Below, one piece after another: positions 56,856-64,000 of a DNA stretch of 64,000 bases; positions within the stretch are counted from its first letter, which is position 1, and every line of letters starts with the position of its first letter. The notes below the pieces were generated by a model. It worked only from the letters and a program-made list of their open reading frames with translations, was not told the DNA's origin and made no database searches. Position numbers and translations under genes: made by a program. Source of the stretch: JAAURS01 sp044923475 (GTDB lineage Bacteria > Cyanobacteriota > Cyanobacteriia > Thermosynechococcales > Thermosynechococcaceae); NCBI RefSeq assembly GCF_044923475.1, contig NZ_CP137338.1, forward strand, positions 868,001 through 932,000, read 5' to 3'.

Positions 56856-59153
56856 TTAAGTTTTTTTGCCAAACTTAGCCTTCAAAGCTTCAAGCGTCGG
56901 TGCGGATTTTTGCATTTGAGGGTCTCGCGCGCGCTGACCGATCTGCGGCGAAGCCTGGAGCGGACGAATCTTTGCGTTCGGCGATCGCCCTCCTGCTTCC
57001 TTCCCGGTCCGCATCGACAAACTAATCCGTTTTAGCGGTTCGTTCACCTCCAATACCGTCACCTTAACCACCTGGCCCACTTTCACGATCTGATTGGGGT
57101 CGGAGACAAATTTATCCGCCAATTGGGATACGTGAACCAGCCCATCCTGGTGGACGCCAATATCCACAAACGCGCCGAAATTCGCCACATTGGTCACCAC
57201 TCCTTCTAAACTCATCCCCACTTGAAGGTCCTTCATTTCAGTAATGTTGTCCTGAAATGTCGCGTACTTAAACTCCTCGCGCGGATCGCGGCCCGGCTTT
57301 TCTAACTCCGAGAGAATGTCCCGCAGCGTCGGTTCGCCAATCGTTTCAGTCGTGTAGGGCTGAAGCGGCTTTCCCTTCAGTCGTTCTGGGATTTGCGCGA
57401 TCTGGGCCAGCGGAACGCTCAGATCCTTCGCCATTTGTTCGACGATAGGGTAGCTTTCAGGGTGCACTGCCGTATTGTCTAAGGGATTTTTGCCATCGCG
57501 AATCCGCAGAAATCCGGCAGCCTGCTCGAAGGCTTTTGGTCCCAATTTTGGAACCTTTAGCAGTTCTCGTCGCTGCTCGAACGCTCCGTTCTGATTGCGG
57601 TAGGCCACGATATTGTTGGCGATCGCCTCCGTTATCCCCGACACAAAGGTCAGCAGCTCTTTAGAGGCAGTGTTGAGATCGACCCCCACAAAGTTCACGC
57701 AGCTTTCGACGGTATCTTCCAGTTTGCGCTTGAGCAGCTTTCGATCCACATCGTGCTGGTACTGACCCACCCCGATGGACTTGGGGTCGATTTTGACCAG
57801 TTCGGCCAAAGGGTCTTGCAGGCGTCGCGCAATGCTGATGGCACCGCGCACCGTCACGTCTAGGTCGGGAAACTCGGCGATCGCCACTTCGCTGGCGGAA
57901 TAGACCGAAGCCCCAGCTTCGCTCACGATGACCTTGATGGGTTTGCGCTCTAGCGTTTTGAGGACTTCGCCGACGAATACATCCGTTTCGCGGCTGGCGG
58001 TGCCGTTGCCGATCGCGATCAGTTCGATGTTGTGTTTTTCGATCGTGCGTTTGAGCGTCTGGGCGGCATTTTGGCGCTGCGCGGCGGACTGGTGCGGAAA
58101 AACCGCCTGATATTCTAAAAATTTGCCCGTAGGGTCGAGGGCAGCCACTTTACAGCCCGTCCGAAAGCCCGGATCGACTCCCAAGGTCGGCTTCATTCCC
58201 GCAGGGCTAGACAGCAGCAAATGCCGCATGTTTGCTGCGAAGGTTTCAATGGAGGCCAAATCTGCCGCCCGCTTGCACTCGCTGCGAATGTCGTTGAGCA
58301 ATGAAGGCTTGATCAAACGATTGAAGGCATCCTTCAACACCTCTTGGTAAAAGGTGCGGACTTCCGGCGTCCGGGTATGAATTTCGCCCTCTGCCATATC
58401 GGAAAGCAGGCGATCGCCGTCAAACTCGATCTCCACCTGCAAAATGTCTTCGGCCTCGCCGCGATAGAGCGCCAGTAAATTGTGGGGCGCAATCTGCGGA
58501 ATCTGGGCCTGAAAGTTGCGATACATTTCGTATTTGGTCGAGCCTTCGGGCCGATCGCCTTTCATGCGAGAGGCAAACGAGCCCGTCTGGAAAATCTGCT
58601 TGCGCAAATAGGCGCGGAGTTCTGCTTTGTCGGCGATCGCCTCGGCCAAAATATCCGATGCTCCCTTGAGCGCCTCGGCAGGCGTCGTAATGCCCTGTTC
58701 TGGGTCGAGATACTTCGCCGCTTCGGTTTCCAGGGATTGGGGCAGAGCGTTGGGTTGATTGAGGGCTTGAATGAACAGGGCCAGCGGTTCCAAGCCTTTT
58801 TCGCGGGCGATCGCGGCTCTGGTGCGGCGCTTGGGCTTGTAGGGCAGGTAGAGATCTTCAAGCTCTGTTTTTTGCAAACAAGCTTCGATTTTTCCCCTTA
58901 ATTCATCGGTGAGTTTTCCTTGCTGCTCGATCTCGGCTAGGATGCTGGCTTTGCGGTCTTCTAGCTCGGTAAGGTAGGCGTGGCGTTCGGAGAGTTGCCG
59001 CAATTGGGTTTCATCCATCTCGCCCGTACGCTCTTTACGGTACCGCGCGATAAAGGGAACGGTTGCGCCTTCTTCAAATAGCTCGAGCGCGCTTTGCACC
59101 TGAGATATGTTGAGAGACAATTCCTGCCCTAACACCCGAACGAGGTTCAACAT
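56856..59153 (-). CDS. tex: Tex-family RNA-binding transcription accessory protein
   Basis: A 765-residue protein of the Tex/YhgF family: an N-terminal helical domain (VPFIARYRKERTGEMDETQL), a YqgF/RNase H-like domain (LGVDPGFRTGCKVAALDPTG), helix-hairpin-helix repeats (VDLNTASKELLTFVSGITEA) and a C-terminal S1 domain at about 635-705 (EGVVTNVANFGAFVDIGVHQ). Tex binds RNA and affects transcription and stress survival in other bacteria. The start ATG at 59153 is chosen over a TTG three codons upstream. Confidence 0.94.
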   Translation of the reverse strand: MLNLVRVLGQELSLNISQVQSALELFEEGATVPFIARYRKERTGEMDETQLRQLSERHAYLTELEDRKASILAEIEQQGKLTDELRGKIEACLQKTELEDLYLPYKPKRRTRAAIAREKGLEPLALFIQALNQPNALPQSLETEAAKYLDPEQGITTPAEALKGASDILAEAIADKAELRAYLRKQIFQTGSFASRMKGDRPEGSTKYEMYRNFQAQIPQIAPHNLLALYRGEAEDILQVEIEFDGDRLLSDMAEGEIHTRTPEVRTFYQEVLKDAFNRLIKPSLLNDIRSECKRAADLASIETFAANMRHLLLSSPAGMKPTLGVDPGFRTGCKVAALDPTGKFLEYQAVFPHQSAAQRQNAAQTLKRTIEKHNIELIAIGNGTASRETDVFVGEVLKTLERKPIKVIVSEAGASVYSASEVAIAEFPDLDVTVRGAISIARRLQDPLAELVKIDPKSIGVGQYQHDVDRKLLKRKLEDTVESCVNFVGVDLNTASKELLTFVSGITEAIANNIVAYRNQNGAFEQRRELLKVPKLGPKAFEQAAGFLRIRDGKNPLDNTAVHPESYPIVEQMAKDLSVPLAQIAQIPERLKGKPLQPYTTETIGEPTLRDILSELEKPGRDPREEFKYATFQDNITEMKDLQVGMSLEGVVTNVANFGAFVDIGVHQDGLVHVSQLADKFVSDPNQIVKVGQVVKVTVLEVNEPLKRISLSMRTGKEAGGRSPNAKIRPLQASPQIGQRARDPQMQKSAPTLEALKAKFGKKT

Positions 59154-59237
59154 TAAAAGCAAATCCTAGACGGTACACACCCTCTAGGATATCGCTAACC
59201 ATTCCAAGCGCTCGCGCAGCCGCAAAAACGAAGCCGA

Positions 59238-60179
59238 TTAGCGGCGGCGACCGCCTGAAAAGGAACGACCGCTGCCAAAAGAGCGGCTGCTGCCGAAACC
59301 AGAGGAAGGTCGTCGATAACTGGTGGAAGGTCTAGACCGTTCTAGGTTGCTCGACCCAAATCCCCTCCCCGTCGAACGTTGATTGGACGAGCCGCTAACG
59401 CTCCTCCGAGGGCCAGACGAACTGCCAAAACCCGTCGTCCGCCGTTGTTGAGTCGTTCGATAGGCCGTGCGGTTGCGCTCCACTGCCGGAGCTTGGTTGT
59501 AGCGCTGTCGATACGCTGAAGTTGCCTGTCCGTAAGAACTACCATAGCCTCCAAAGCCAGATAGCCCGCCCCCGCCGGGTTGGTACAGCGGCGGCACGTA
59601 GTATTGAGGTCTAAACAGGAGATTTCCGACTACTTGTCCGGCCAACGCCCCTGCAAAAGGCGACCAAAAATTAGATTCCTGCCGCACCACGCGCTGCTCG
59701 ACCTCACCCGTTTGCGGGTTTTGAGCTTGTTCTACCACGTTGTGGACGTACTCCAACTTAAAGTCCTTAGGAATGTGTAATGCAGCTTGTCCGTCTTTAA
59801 CTTGTAAATAAGGTTCCTGAGAGGCCGAAACCTCCTCAGGCGTGAGCTGGGCCATCTGAAGTTTGTCGGTACGGAACGTTGCGGAGGTTCCTGGAGGCGT
59901 GTTTAACAGAAAAAGCGTGTATTCGCCATTGCCATCGTTATAGGTGGCCTGCTGCACGTCGTACTTACCATCGGCGATCTTTGTCGCCCCTTGGCGGTTT
60001 GCTGTATTGGAGGCAGATTGCGGGAGTTCCCTACCCCCTTGGGCCGTTCGGTCGGGTGTTGGACCGCCGCAAGCGATCGTGGTTAAGCTCAAGAGTATCG
60101 CCATGCCCAAGATCGCGAATCGACGCAATCTAGCAGACGAGAACTGTGTGAGGAAGCCTCTAAACATGGCAGGTTTCAT
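59238..60179 (-). CDS. Lipoprotein with a Gly/Ser/Arg-rich low-complexity tail
   Basis: A 313-residue protein. The N-terminal basic region and hydrophobic segment end in LTTIACGGPTPD, a convincing lipobox (Cys at about 37). The middle (about 70-165) is a beta-rich domain: YDVQQATYNDGNGEYTLFLL and LEYVHNVVEQAQNPQTGEVE. From about 190 the sequence is low-complexity with repeated GFGSS, RPSTSYRR and RSFGSGRSF units. It lies 58 nt downstream of the DUF1517 gene and is probably co-transcribed. The function is unknown. Confidence 0.7.
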   Translation of the reverse strand: MKPAMFRGFLTQFSSARLRRFAILGMAILLSLTTIACGGPTPDRTAQGGRELPQSASNTANRQGATKIADGKYDVQQATYNDGNGEYTLFLLNTPPGTSATFRTDKLQMAQLTPEEVSASQEPYLQVKDGQAALHIPKDFKLEYVHNVVEQAQNPQTGEVEQRVVRQESNFWSPFAGALAGQVVGNLLFRPQYYVPPLYQPGGGGLSGFGGYGSSYGQATSAYRQRYNQAPAVERNRTAYRTTQQRRTTGFGSSSGPRRSVSGSSNQRSTGRGFGSSNLERSRPSTSYRRPSSGFGSSRSFGSGRSFSGGRRR

Positions 60180-60237
60180 GGAATAAAATACCTATGGTTT
60201 AAGACTGTAATCGTGCGCGGTCGGGACGTGTAACGCC

Positions 60238-60843
60238 CTAAAGAGGGATGAGTTCGGGGAAATTAACTAAGATTTGATCTGGTGTCAATTCATCTCCCAA
60301 CTGAGCGGGCGAAAAATGAATCTGAACCGCCCTGAGCGCGTTCTGATAGTGCAAATTGATCAGCGCCTTTAAACCCTCTTTCAAAGCTTCTACGTTGGAA
60401 AGGTCTGATTCGAGTTCGGGTACTTCGCCTTCGTAGGCAACGGTCAGCATCACGATGATGTTTTGGGTGATAGGCACCACTAAAGGATCGTTTTTTTGCC
60501 CTGAAGTGCTGCTCAAGTCGGGTTGGCTGAGGTAGCGCTGGGCGGAGTCGGTAAATAACTCGTTCACGAAGTTTCCAGCTTCCCCTTCATCCCAAAATAC
60601 ATCTCCTTCATTGGCCGCAGACCGCCAGTAGGTATCGGACTGAAGCAAATTCTGGCAGATTTTCTCCAGCTCTTCACCGAGGACCTGCATGTCTCCCTCT
60701 GCTTCATCGGCCATGAATGCTGCTTGGTTGAGCGCCCCTAGCAGTGGGGCAACCTCATTGCCCGCAAGGTGAAGGAACAGACGGCACACTACATAACGCG
60801 TGCGGCCACTAAACTGATTGATGCGATCGCGCCAAGAAGTCAC
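60238..60843 (-). CDS. DUF1517 family protein
   Basis: A 201-residue protein resembling the C-terminal half of DUF1517 proteins of cyanobacteria and plastids: NIIVMLTVAYEGEVPELESD, then EALKEGLKALINLHYQNALR and a final DQILVNFPELIPL, which fits the family end (a motif like Y-P-E-L). It lacks the N-terminal membrane part of the longer members. The function is unknown. It starts at the ATG at 60843, a short distance after MTSWRDRINQFSGRTRYVVC. Confidence 0.72.
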   Translation of the reverse strand: MTSWRDRINQFSGRTRYVVCRLFLHLAGNEVAPLLGALNQAAFMADEAEGDMQVLGEELEKICQNLLQSDTYWRSAANEGDVFWDEGEAGNFVNELFTDSAQRYLSQPDLSSTSGQKNDPLVVPITQNIIVMLTVAYEGEVPELESDLSNVEALKEGLKALINLHYQNALRAVQIHFSPAQLGDELTPDQILVNFPELIPL

Positions 60844-61009
60844 GCTATTACCTAACTCTAGTAGACTCGATCCTATCGTTTCTAAATCGACTCTATAGTA
60901 CGGCTTTTACACCTTACAGGTACGTAGATTTGCCCTAAACGTCAATCTCAGACGGCATTATTGCAGGCTTACATACAGAAATTTTCCAAAACTTTGCTCT
61001 ACCGCTGGG

Positions 61010-61039
61010 AAGGGTGACGCTCCGCGCAGCGTCACCCTT
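61010..61039. promoter_or_regulatory. Perfect 12-bp inverted repeat upstream of the DevC-like gene
   Basis: AAGGGTGACGCT and its exact complement are separated by CCGCGC. It lies in the divergent intergenic region, 82 nt before the DevC-like gene and 167 nt before the DUF1517 gene. There is no T-run, so it may be an operator, a leader hairpin or a small repeat element. Confidence 0.4.
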
Positions 61040-61120
61040 AAAGGTCGCTCTGCCCATAAATCATTTAGGATGGCTGTAAGCAAATTTTAAAATTATCGCT
61101 GCGTCATCACCAAATCTTTC

Positions 61121-62314
61121 ATGGTTTCCATTGCGCGCAAAAACCTGTTTCAAGACCTTCCCCGCTTCATCGTGGCTCAAGCAGGCATCATGTTTGCGGT
61201 GGGCCTTGTCACGATCCAAACAGGCTTGCTCAATGGATTTACGCGCTCCTCTAGCTTGCTAATCGACAGTGCCAGTGCCGATCTATGGCTGGCTTCTAAA
61301 GATATCCGTCACCTCGACTTTACCCTACCCATTCCCTACGAAAGCCTGAAGCAAGCCCAAAGCGTCAATGGCGTCGAACGAGCAGAAGCGCTAATTACGC
61401 AAGGTTCGGTCTGGCGCTACGGATCTAATGGCACCTCTACCTCTAGTGCGATCGCCCCCATTCGCATTATTGGCTTCGATCCAGATGGAACCCTATTTCG
61501 TCCTGCCCCCATCGCTGAGGGTCAGTTAAGCAGCATCAAAAAGCCCTATAGCATTTTTATCGATCGAGTCGATCTCAATACTTTAGATGTTAAGGGCATT
61601 GGCGACACTGCTGAAATCGGTGCTTACAAAGGAAAGATTGTAGGGTTAACTGAAAAAATCCGATCGATTGTATCGAGTCCTTACGTCTTTACATCCTTAC
61701 CAACGGCGAAAGCCTTCCTCACCTCAGCCATTGTCGAACCCAAGGCAACGCCACCGACCCCACCAGCGTTACGGGATGAGGATCGGGTGACCTTCATCCT
61801 GATTCGGGCAAAGCCAGGGGTCGACCTCGAGCAGCTTAAGAACCGCCTCGAATCAGCCGTACCCGATACCAGAGCCTTAACCCAAGCAGAACTCACCACC
61901 CTTACCCAAGATTATTGGCGAGATAGCACTGGAGTCGGCTTTATTTTAGGTCTAGGCGCAGTCGTCGGCGTGATTGTTGGCACCGTGGTCGTCGGTCAAA
62001 TCTTGTATTCGTCCGTCACCGATCACTTGAAAGAATACGGAACGCTAAAGGCAATGGGGTCCTCAGATTGGTTCATTTACCGAATTATCTTGGAGCAAGC
62101 GCTCTGGATGGCAATCCTCGGATACCTCCCAGGCATGGGTATCGTGCTCCTCGTCGGGGGATGGACCCAAAAAGCGCAGGCCGTGCAGATTTTAGTAGGC
62201 CCAATGACTGCTGGCGGTGTTTTGGTCCTGACCATCGTGATGTGCTGCGGAGCCGCTATTTTTGCAATTCAGAAAGTGACGCAGTTAGATCCGGCGATGG
62301 TATTTAAATCCTAA
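61121..62314 (+). CDS. ABC exporter permease, DevC-like (MacB/FtsX fold)
   Basis: A 397-residue protein with four transmembrane helices: one near the N-terminus (IVAQAGIMFAVGLVTIQTGL) and three near the C-terminus (IVGTVVVGQILYSSVTDHLK, MAILGYLPGMGIVLLVGGWT, MCCGAAIFAIQKVTQLDPAM). The large domain between them is outside the cytoplasm. The text LKEYGTLKAMGSSDWFIYRI is typical of DevC/FtsX permeases. In heterocyst-forming cyanobacteria DevBCA exports glycolipids; here no devB is next to it and the cargo is unknown. Confidence 0.88.
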   Translation: MVSIARKNLFQDLPRFIVAQAGIMFAVGLVTIQTGLLNGFTRSSSLLIDSASADLWLASKDIRHLDFTLPIPYESLKQAQSVNGVERAEALITQGSVWRYGSNGTSTSSAIAPIRIIGFDPDGTLFRPAPIAEGQLSSIKKPYSIFIDRVDLNTLDVKGIGDTAEIGAYKGKIVGLTEKIRSIVSSPYVFTSLPTAKAFLTSAIVEPKATPPTPPALRDEDRVTFILIRAKPGVDLEQLKNRLESAVPDTRALTQAELTTLTQDYWRDSTGVGFILGLGAVVGVIVGTVVVGQILYSSVTDHLKEYGTLKAMGSSDWFIYRIILEQALWMAILGYLPGMGIVLLVGGWTQKAQAVQILVGPMTAGGVLVLTIVMCCGAAIFAIQKVTQLDPAMVFKS

Positions 62315-62496
62315 TGGTGGAGGAAATTAAAATAGTGAACTGGGTAACATTACTGAAAGACCGTTGCCATATCAGTCAAGCTTTTATCTGTAAGCCTTGT
62401 CTCGAGCACGATCGCGGTGCGCCTCGGAGCAGTCCACGTGAATAGGTTCGCTGAACTCATTCCTCACGCGAGAGTAAAGTTACCGAGACATCGCTC

Positions 62497-63255
62497 ATGC
62501 CGTTTCCTTTTATGACTCGATCGAAGCCAAAGTCGGTGGAATTATTGCCTGAGTACGCCCTCTGCGCCGAAAACATCGAGATGACGTTCCCAACCGGAGA
62601 TCAACCCCTCAAGGTTCTCAAGGGAATCGATCTCAACATTAAGACTGGCGACATCCAGCTGTTGATGGGTCCCTCCGGCTCCGGCAAGACGACGCTGCTC
62701 TCTATTTTGGGAGGAATACTCACGCCGACAGGGGGTGATGTATTTCTATTAGGCCAAGAAATTACGGGCCTGTCTCGCCATAAACTGGCTCAATTTCGCC
62801 TGAAAAATATGGGTTTTATTTTTCAGGGGTTTAATTTGTTCCCTGCCCTCACGGCAGCAGAGAATATCGAAACAGCGTTGAACCTCAAGGGGTTGTACGG
62901 TCGAGAAGCCCGACAGCAGTCCTTAAAACTGCTCGATCATGTCGGGTTGTCGGATAAGAGCCAAAGCTTACCGTCAGATTTATCGGGAGGGCAAAAGCAA
63001 CGCGTGGCGATCGCCCGCGCGTTGGCGGGCAAACCGCGCCTCATTTTTGCCGACGAACCCACGGCAGCCCTCGATTCCCAGCGCGGTCGTGCGGTGATTG
63101 AATTGCTGCGATCGCTCGCCAAGGAAGAAGGCTGCACGGTCGTCATGGTGACCCACGACCCTCGGATTATGGATATTGCAGACCGAGTGGTTTACGTTGA
63201 AGATGGCATGATTTCTCCAGAACCTCCAGGCGGTTCGAGCGTTCCTTATTCTTGA
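62497..63255 (+). CDS. ABC exporter ATP-binding protein, DevA-like
   Basis: A 252-residue ATPase of the MacB/LolD/DevA group: Walker A GPSGSGKTTLLSILGGI, Q-loop GFIFQGFNLFPALTAAENIE, signature LSGGQKQRVAIARAL, Walker B LIFADEPTAALDSQRG, and H-loop VTHDPRIMDIADRVVYVEDG. It follows the DevC-like permease by 182 nt and surely partners it. The first ten residues before KPKSVELLPEYA are variable, so a slightly later start is possible. Confidence 0.9.
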   Translation: MPFPFMTRSKPKSVELLPEYALCAENIEMTFPTGDQPLKVLKGIDLNIKTGDIQLLMGPSGSGKTTLLSILGGILTPTGGDVFLLGQEITGLSRHKLAQFRLKNMGFIFQGFNLFPALTAAENIETALNLKGLYGREARQQSLKLLDHVGLSDKSQSLPSDLSGGQKQRVAIARALAGKPRLIFADEPTAALDSQRGRAVIELLRSLAKEEGCTVVMVTHDPRIMDIADRVVYVEDGMISPEPPGGSSVPYS

Positions 63256-63265
63256 CGGGGGAGAA

Positions 63266-64000
63266 ATGCGAGCTTTCATCACAGGCGCGACGGGTTTTGT
63301 CGGGGCTAACCTAGCCCGCCTTTTGCTAGAGCGCGGCTATGAAGTTAGAGCCTTGGCTCGGCCCGAAAGCAACCTCAATAACCTGAAAGGGCTTGGCATC
63401 GAATTGGTGGAGGGAGATCTCTGCGATCCATCCTTAGCCACGCTCATGCAAGATTGCCAAGTTGCCTTTCACGTCGCAGCTCACTATAGTCTGTGGCAAT
63501 CCGATCGCGAACAACTCTATCACAGCAATGTTTTGGGGACTCGTAATATCTTGGCGGCAGCTCGCGAAGCAGGGATAGAGCGGACGGTCTATACCAGTTC
63601 CGTAGCCGCCATTGGCGTGCCAAAAGATGGACGCATTGCCGATGAAACCTACCAAAGCCCCGTCGAAAAGTTGATCGGGGATTATAAAAAGTCCAAGTAC
63701 TGGGCCGAACGAGAAGCCCATGAAGCAGTGCAGAACGGTCAGGACGTGGTGATCGTGAATCCCAGCACGCCCATTGGCCCCTGGGATCTCAAGCCCACCC
63801 CCACCGGGGACATTATTCTGCGATTCCTGAGGCGACAGATGCCTGTTTACCTCAATACAGGCCTAAACCTCATCCACGTCAAGGATGTGGCCGAGGGGCA
63901 TCTATTGGCATTGGACAAAGGTAAAACGGGCGATCGCTATATCTTAGGCAATGAAAACGTAACGCTCCAGCAAATGCTGGCGATGCTTTCCAAACTGACA
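63266..64000 (+). CDS. hpnA: Hopanoid-associated sugar epimerase-like SDR protein (HpnA), 3' end outside window
   Basis: An extended short-chain dehydrogenase/reductase. It starts at the ATG at 63266 after GGGGGAGAA. The NAD(P)-binding motif is ITGATGFVGANLARLLLERG; VEGDLCDPS and VFHVAAHYSLW-type text follows (here AFHVAAHYSLWQSD); the catalytic Tyr/Lys pair is in DYKKSKYWAERE. HpnA from the hopanoid clusters is the best match I know; plant-type dihydroflavonol reductases are more distant relatives. It lies 10 nt after the DevA-like gene, possibly in one operon, and is cut at the right edge. Confidence 0.82.
   Translation, partial: MRAFITGATGFVGANLARLLLERGYEVRALARPESNLNNLKGLGIELVEGDLCDPSLATLMQDCQVAFHVAAHYSLWQSDREQLYHSNVLGTRNILAAAREAGIERTVYTSSVAAIGVPKDGRIADETYQSPVEKLIGDYKKSKYWAEREAHEAVQNGQDVVIVNPSTPIGPWDLKPTPTGDIILRFLRRQMPVYLNTGLNLIHVKDVAEGHLLALDKGKTGDRYILGNENVTLQQMLAMLSKLT

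Overview
The window is cyanobacterial chromosome. The evidence is the frequent HIP1 octamer (GCGATCGC), an NblS-type kinase, a bilin-binding GAF kinase, a group 2 sigma factor, and DUF760, DUF1517, TxlA and DevC/DevA homologues. No rRNA, tRNA or CRISPR array was seen. I cannot name the species. The two end genes (rlmB at 1, an HpnA-like epimerase at 64000) are cut by the window.

Left core (1-12.3 kb). A minus-strand group holds rlmB, mrnC, a STAS protein, carA and an orphan HicB-like gene. A plus-strand polyamine pair follows (speD, speE). Next come a large hybrid kinase whose GAF domain carries both cysteines of a DXCF cyanobacteriochrome, a Deg/HtrA protease and recQ.

Accessory island (12.3-26.9 kb). 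It starts at the 3' end of recQ and stops at a decayed second copy of the recQ 3' end (about 26.82 kb). The left half is AT-rich and wrecked by four insertion sequences: an IS256-like element, an IS4-like element with a 10-bp target duplication, another DDE element, and an ISAzo13-like element with a 3-bp duplication. Between them are pieces of a probable polymorphic toxin (Tox-REase-5-like tail), its probable Imm52-like immunity gene, and a Schlafen-type AlbA_2 gene that reads through when the ISAzo13 element is removed. Three small genes at 12.66-14.29 kb each break at a poly-A run. The right half packs five two-gene toxin-antitoxin modules (ParDE, HigBA-like, HicB-like/PIN, RHH/RelE, Phd/PIN) into about 4.7 kb, in both orientations, separated by diverged copies of one HIP1-rich repeat. 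This cassette-like layout is the most interesting structure in the window.

Right core (27-64 kb). Housekeeping and regulatory genes: a YraN-like gene, a tandem pair of RlaP-type nucleotidyltransferases, a group 2 sigma factor, DUF760, mutY (with a complete Nudix box), recR, a response regulator, lipA, nblS, txlA, murG, mgtC, a substrate-binding protein, an AEC transporter, LysR, an SLH porin, and a polar amino acid ABC operon (two permeases, binding protein, ATPase) carrying a small inverted-repeat element. These are followed by cobW, a cyclophilin, a DEAD-box helicase, map, tex, a lipoprotein, DUF1517, DevC and DevA homologues without DevB, and the start of an HpnA-like gene. Two unrelated secreted proteins (38.1 and 55.0 kb) both end in Gly-Leu-Trp.
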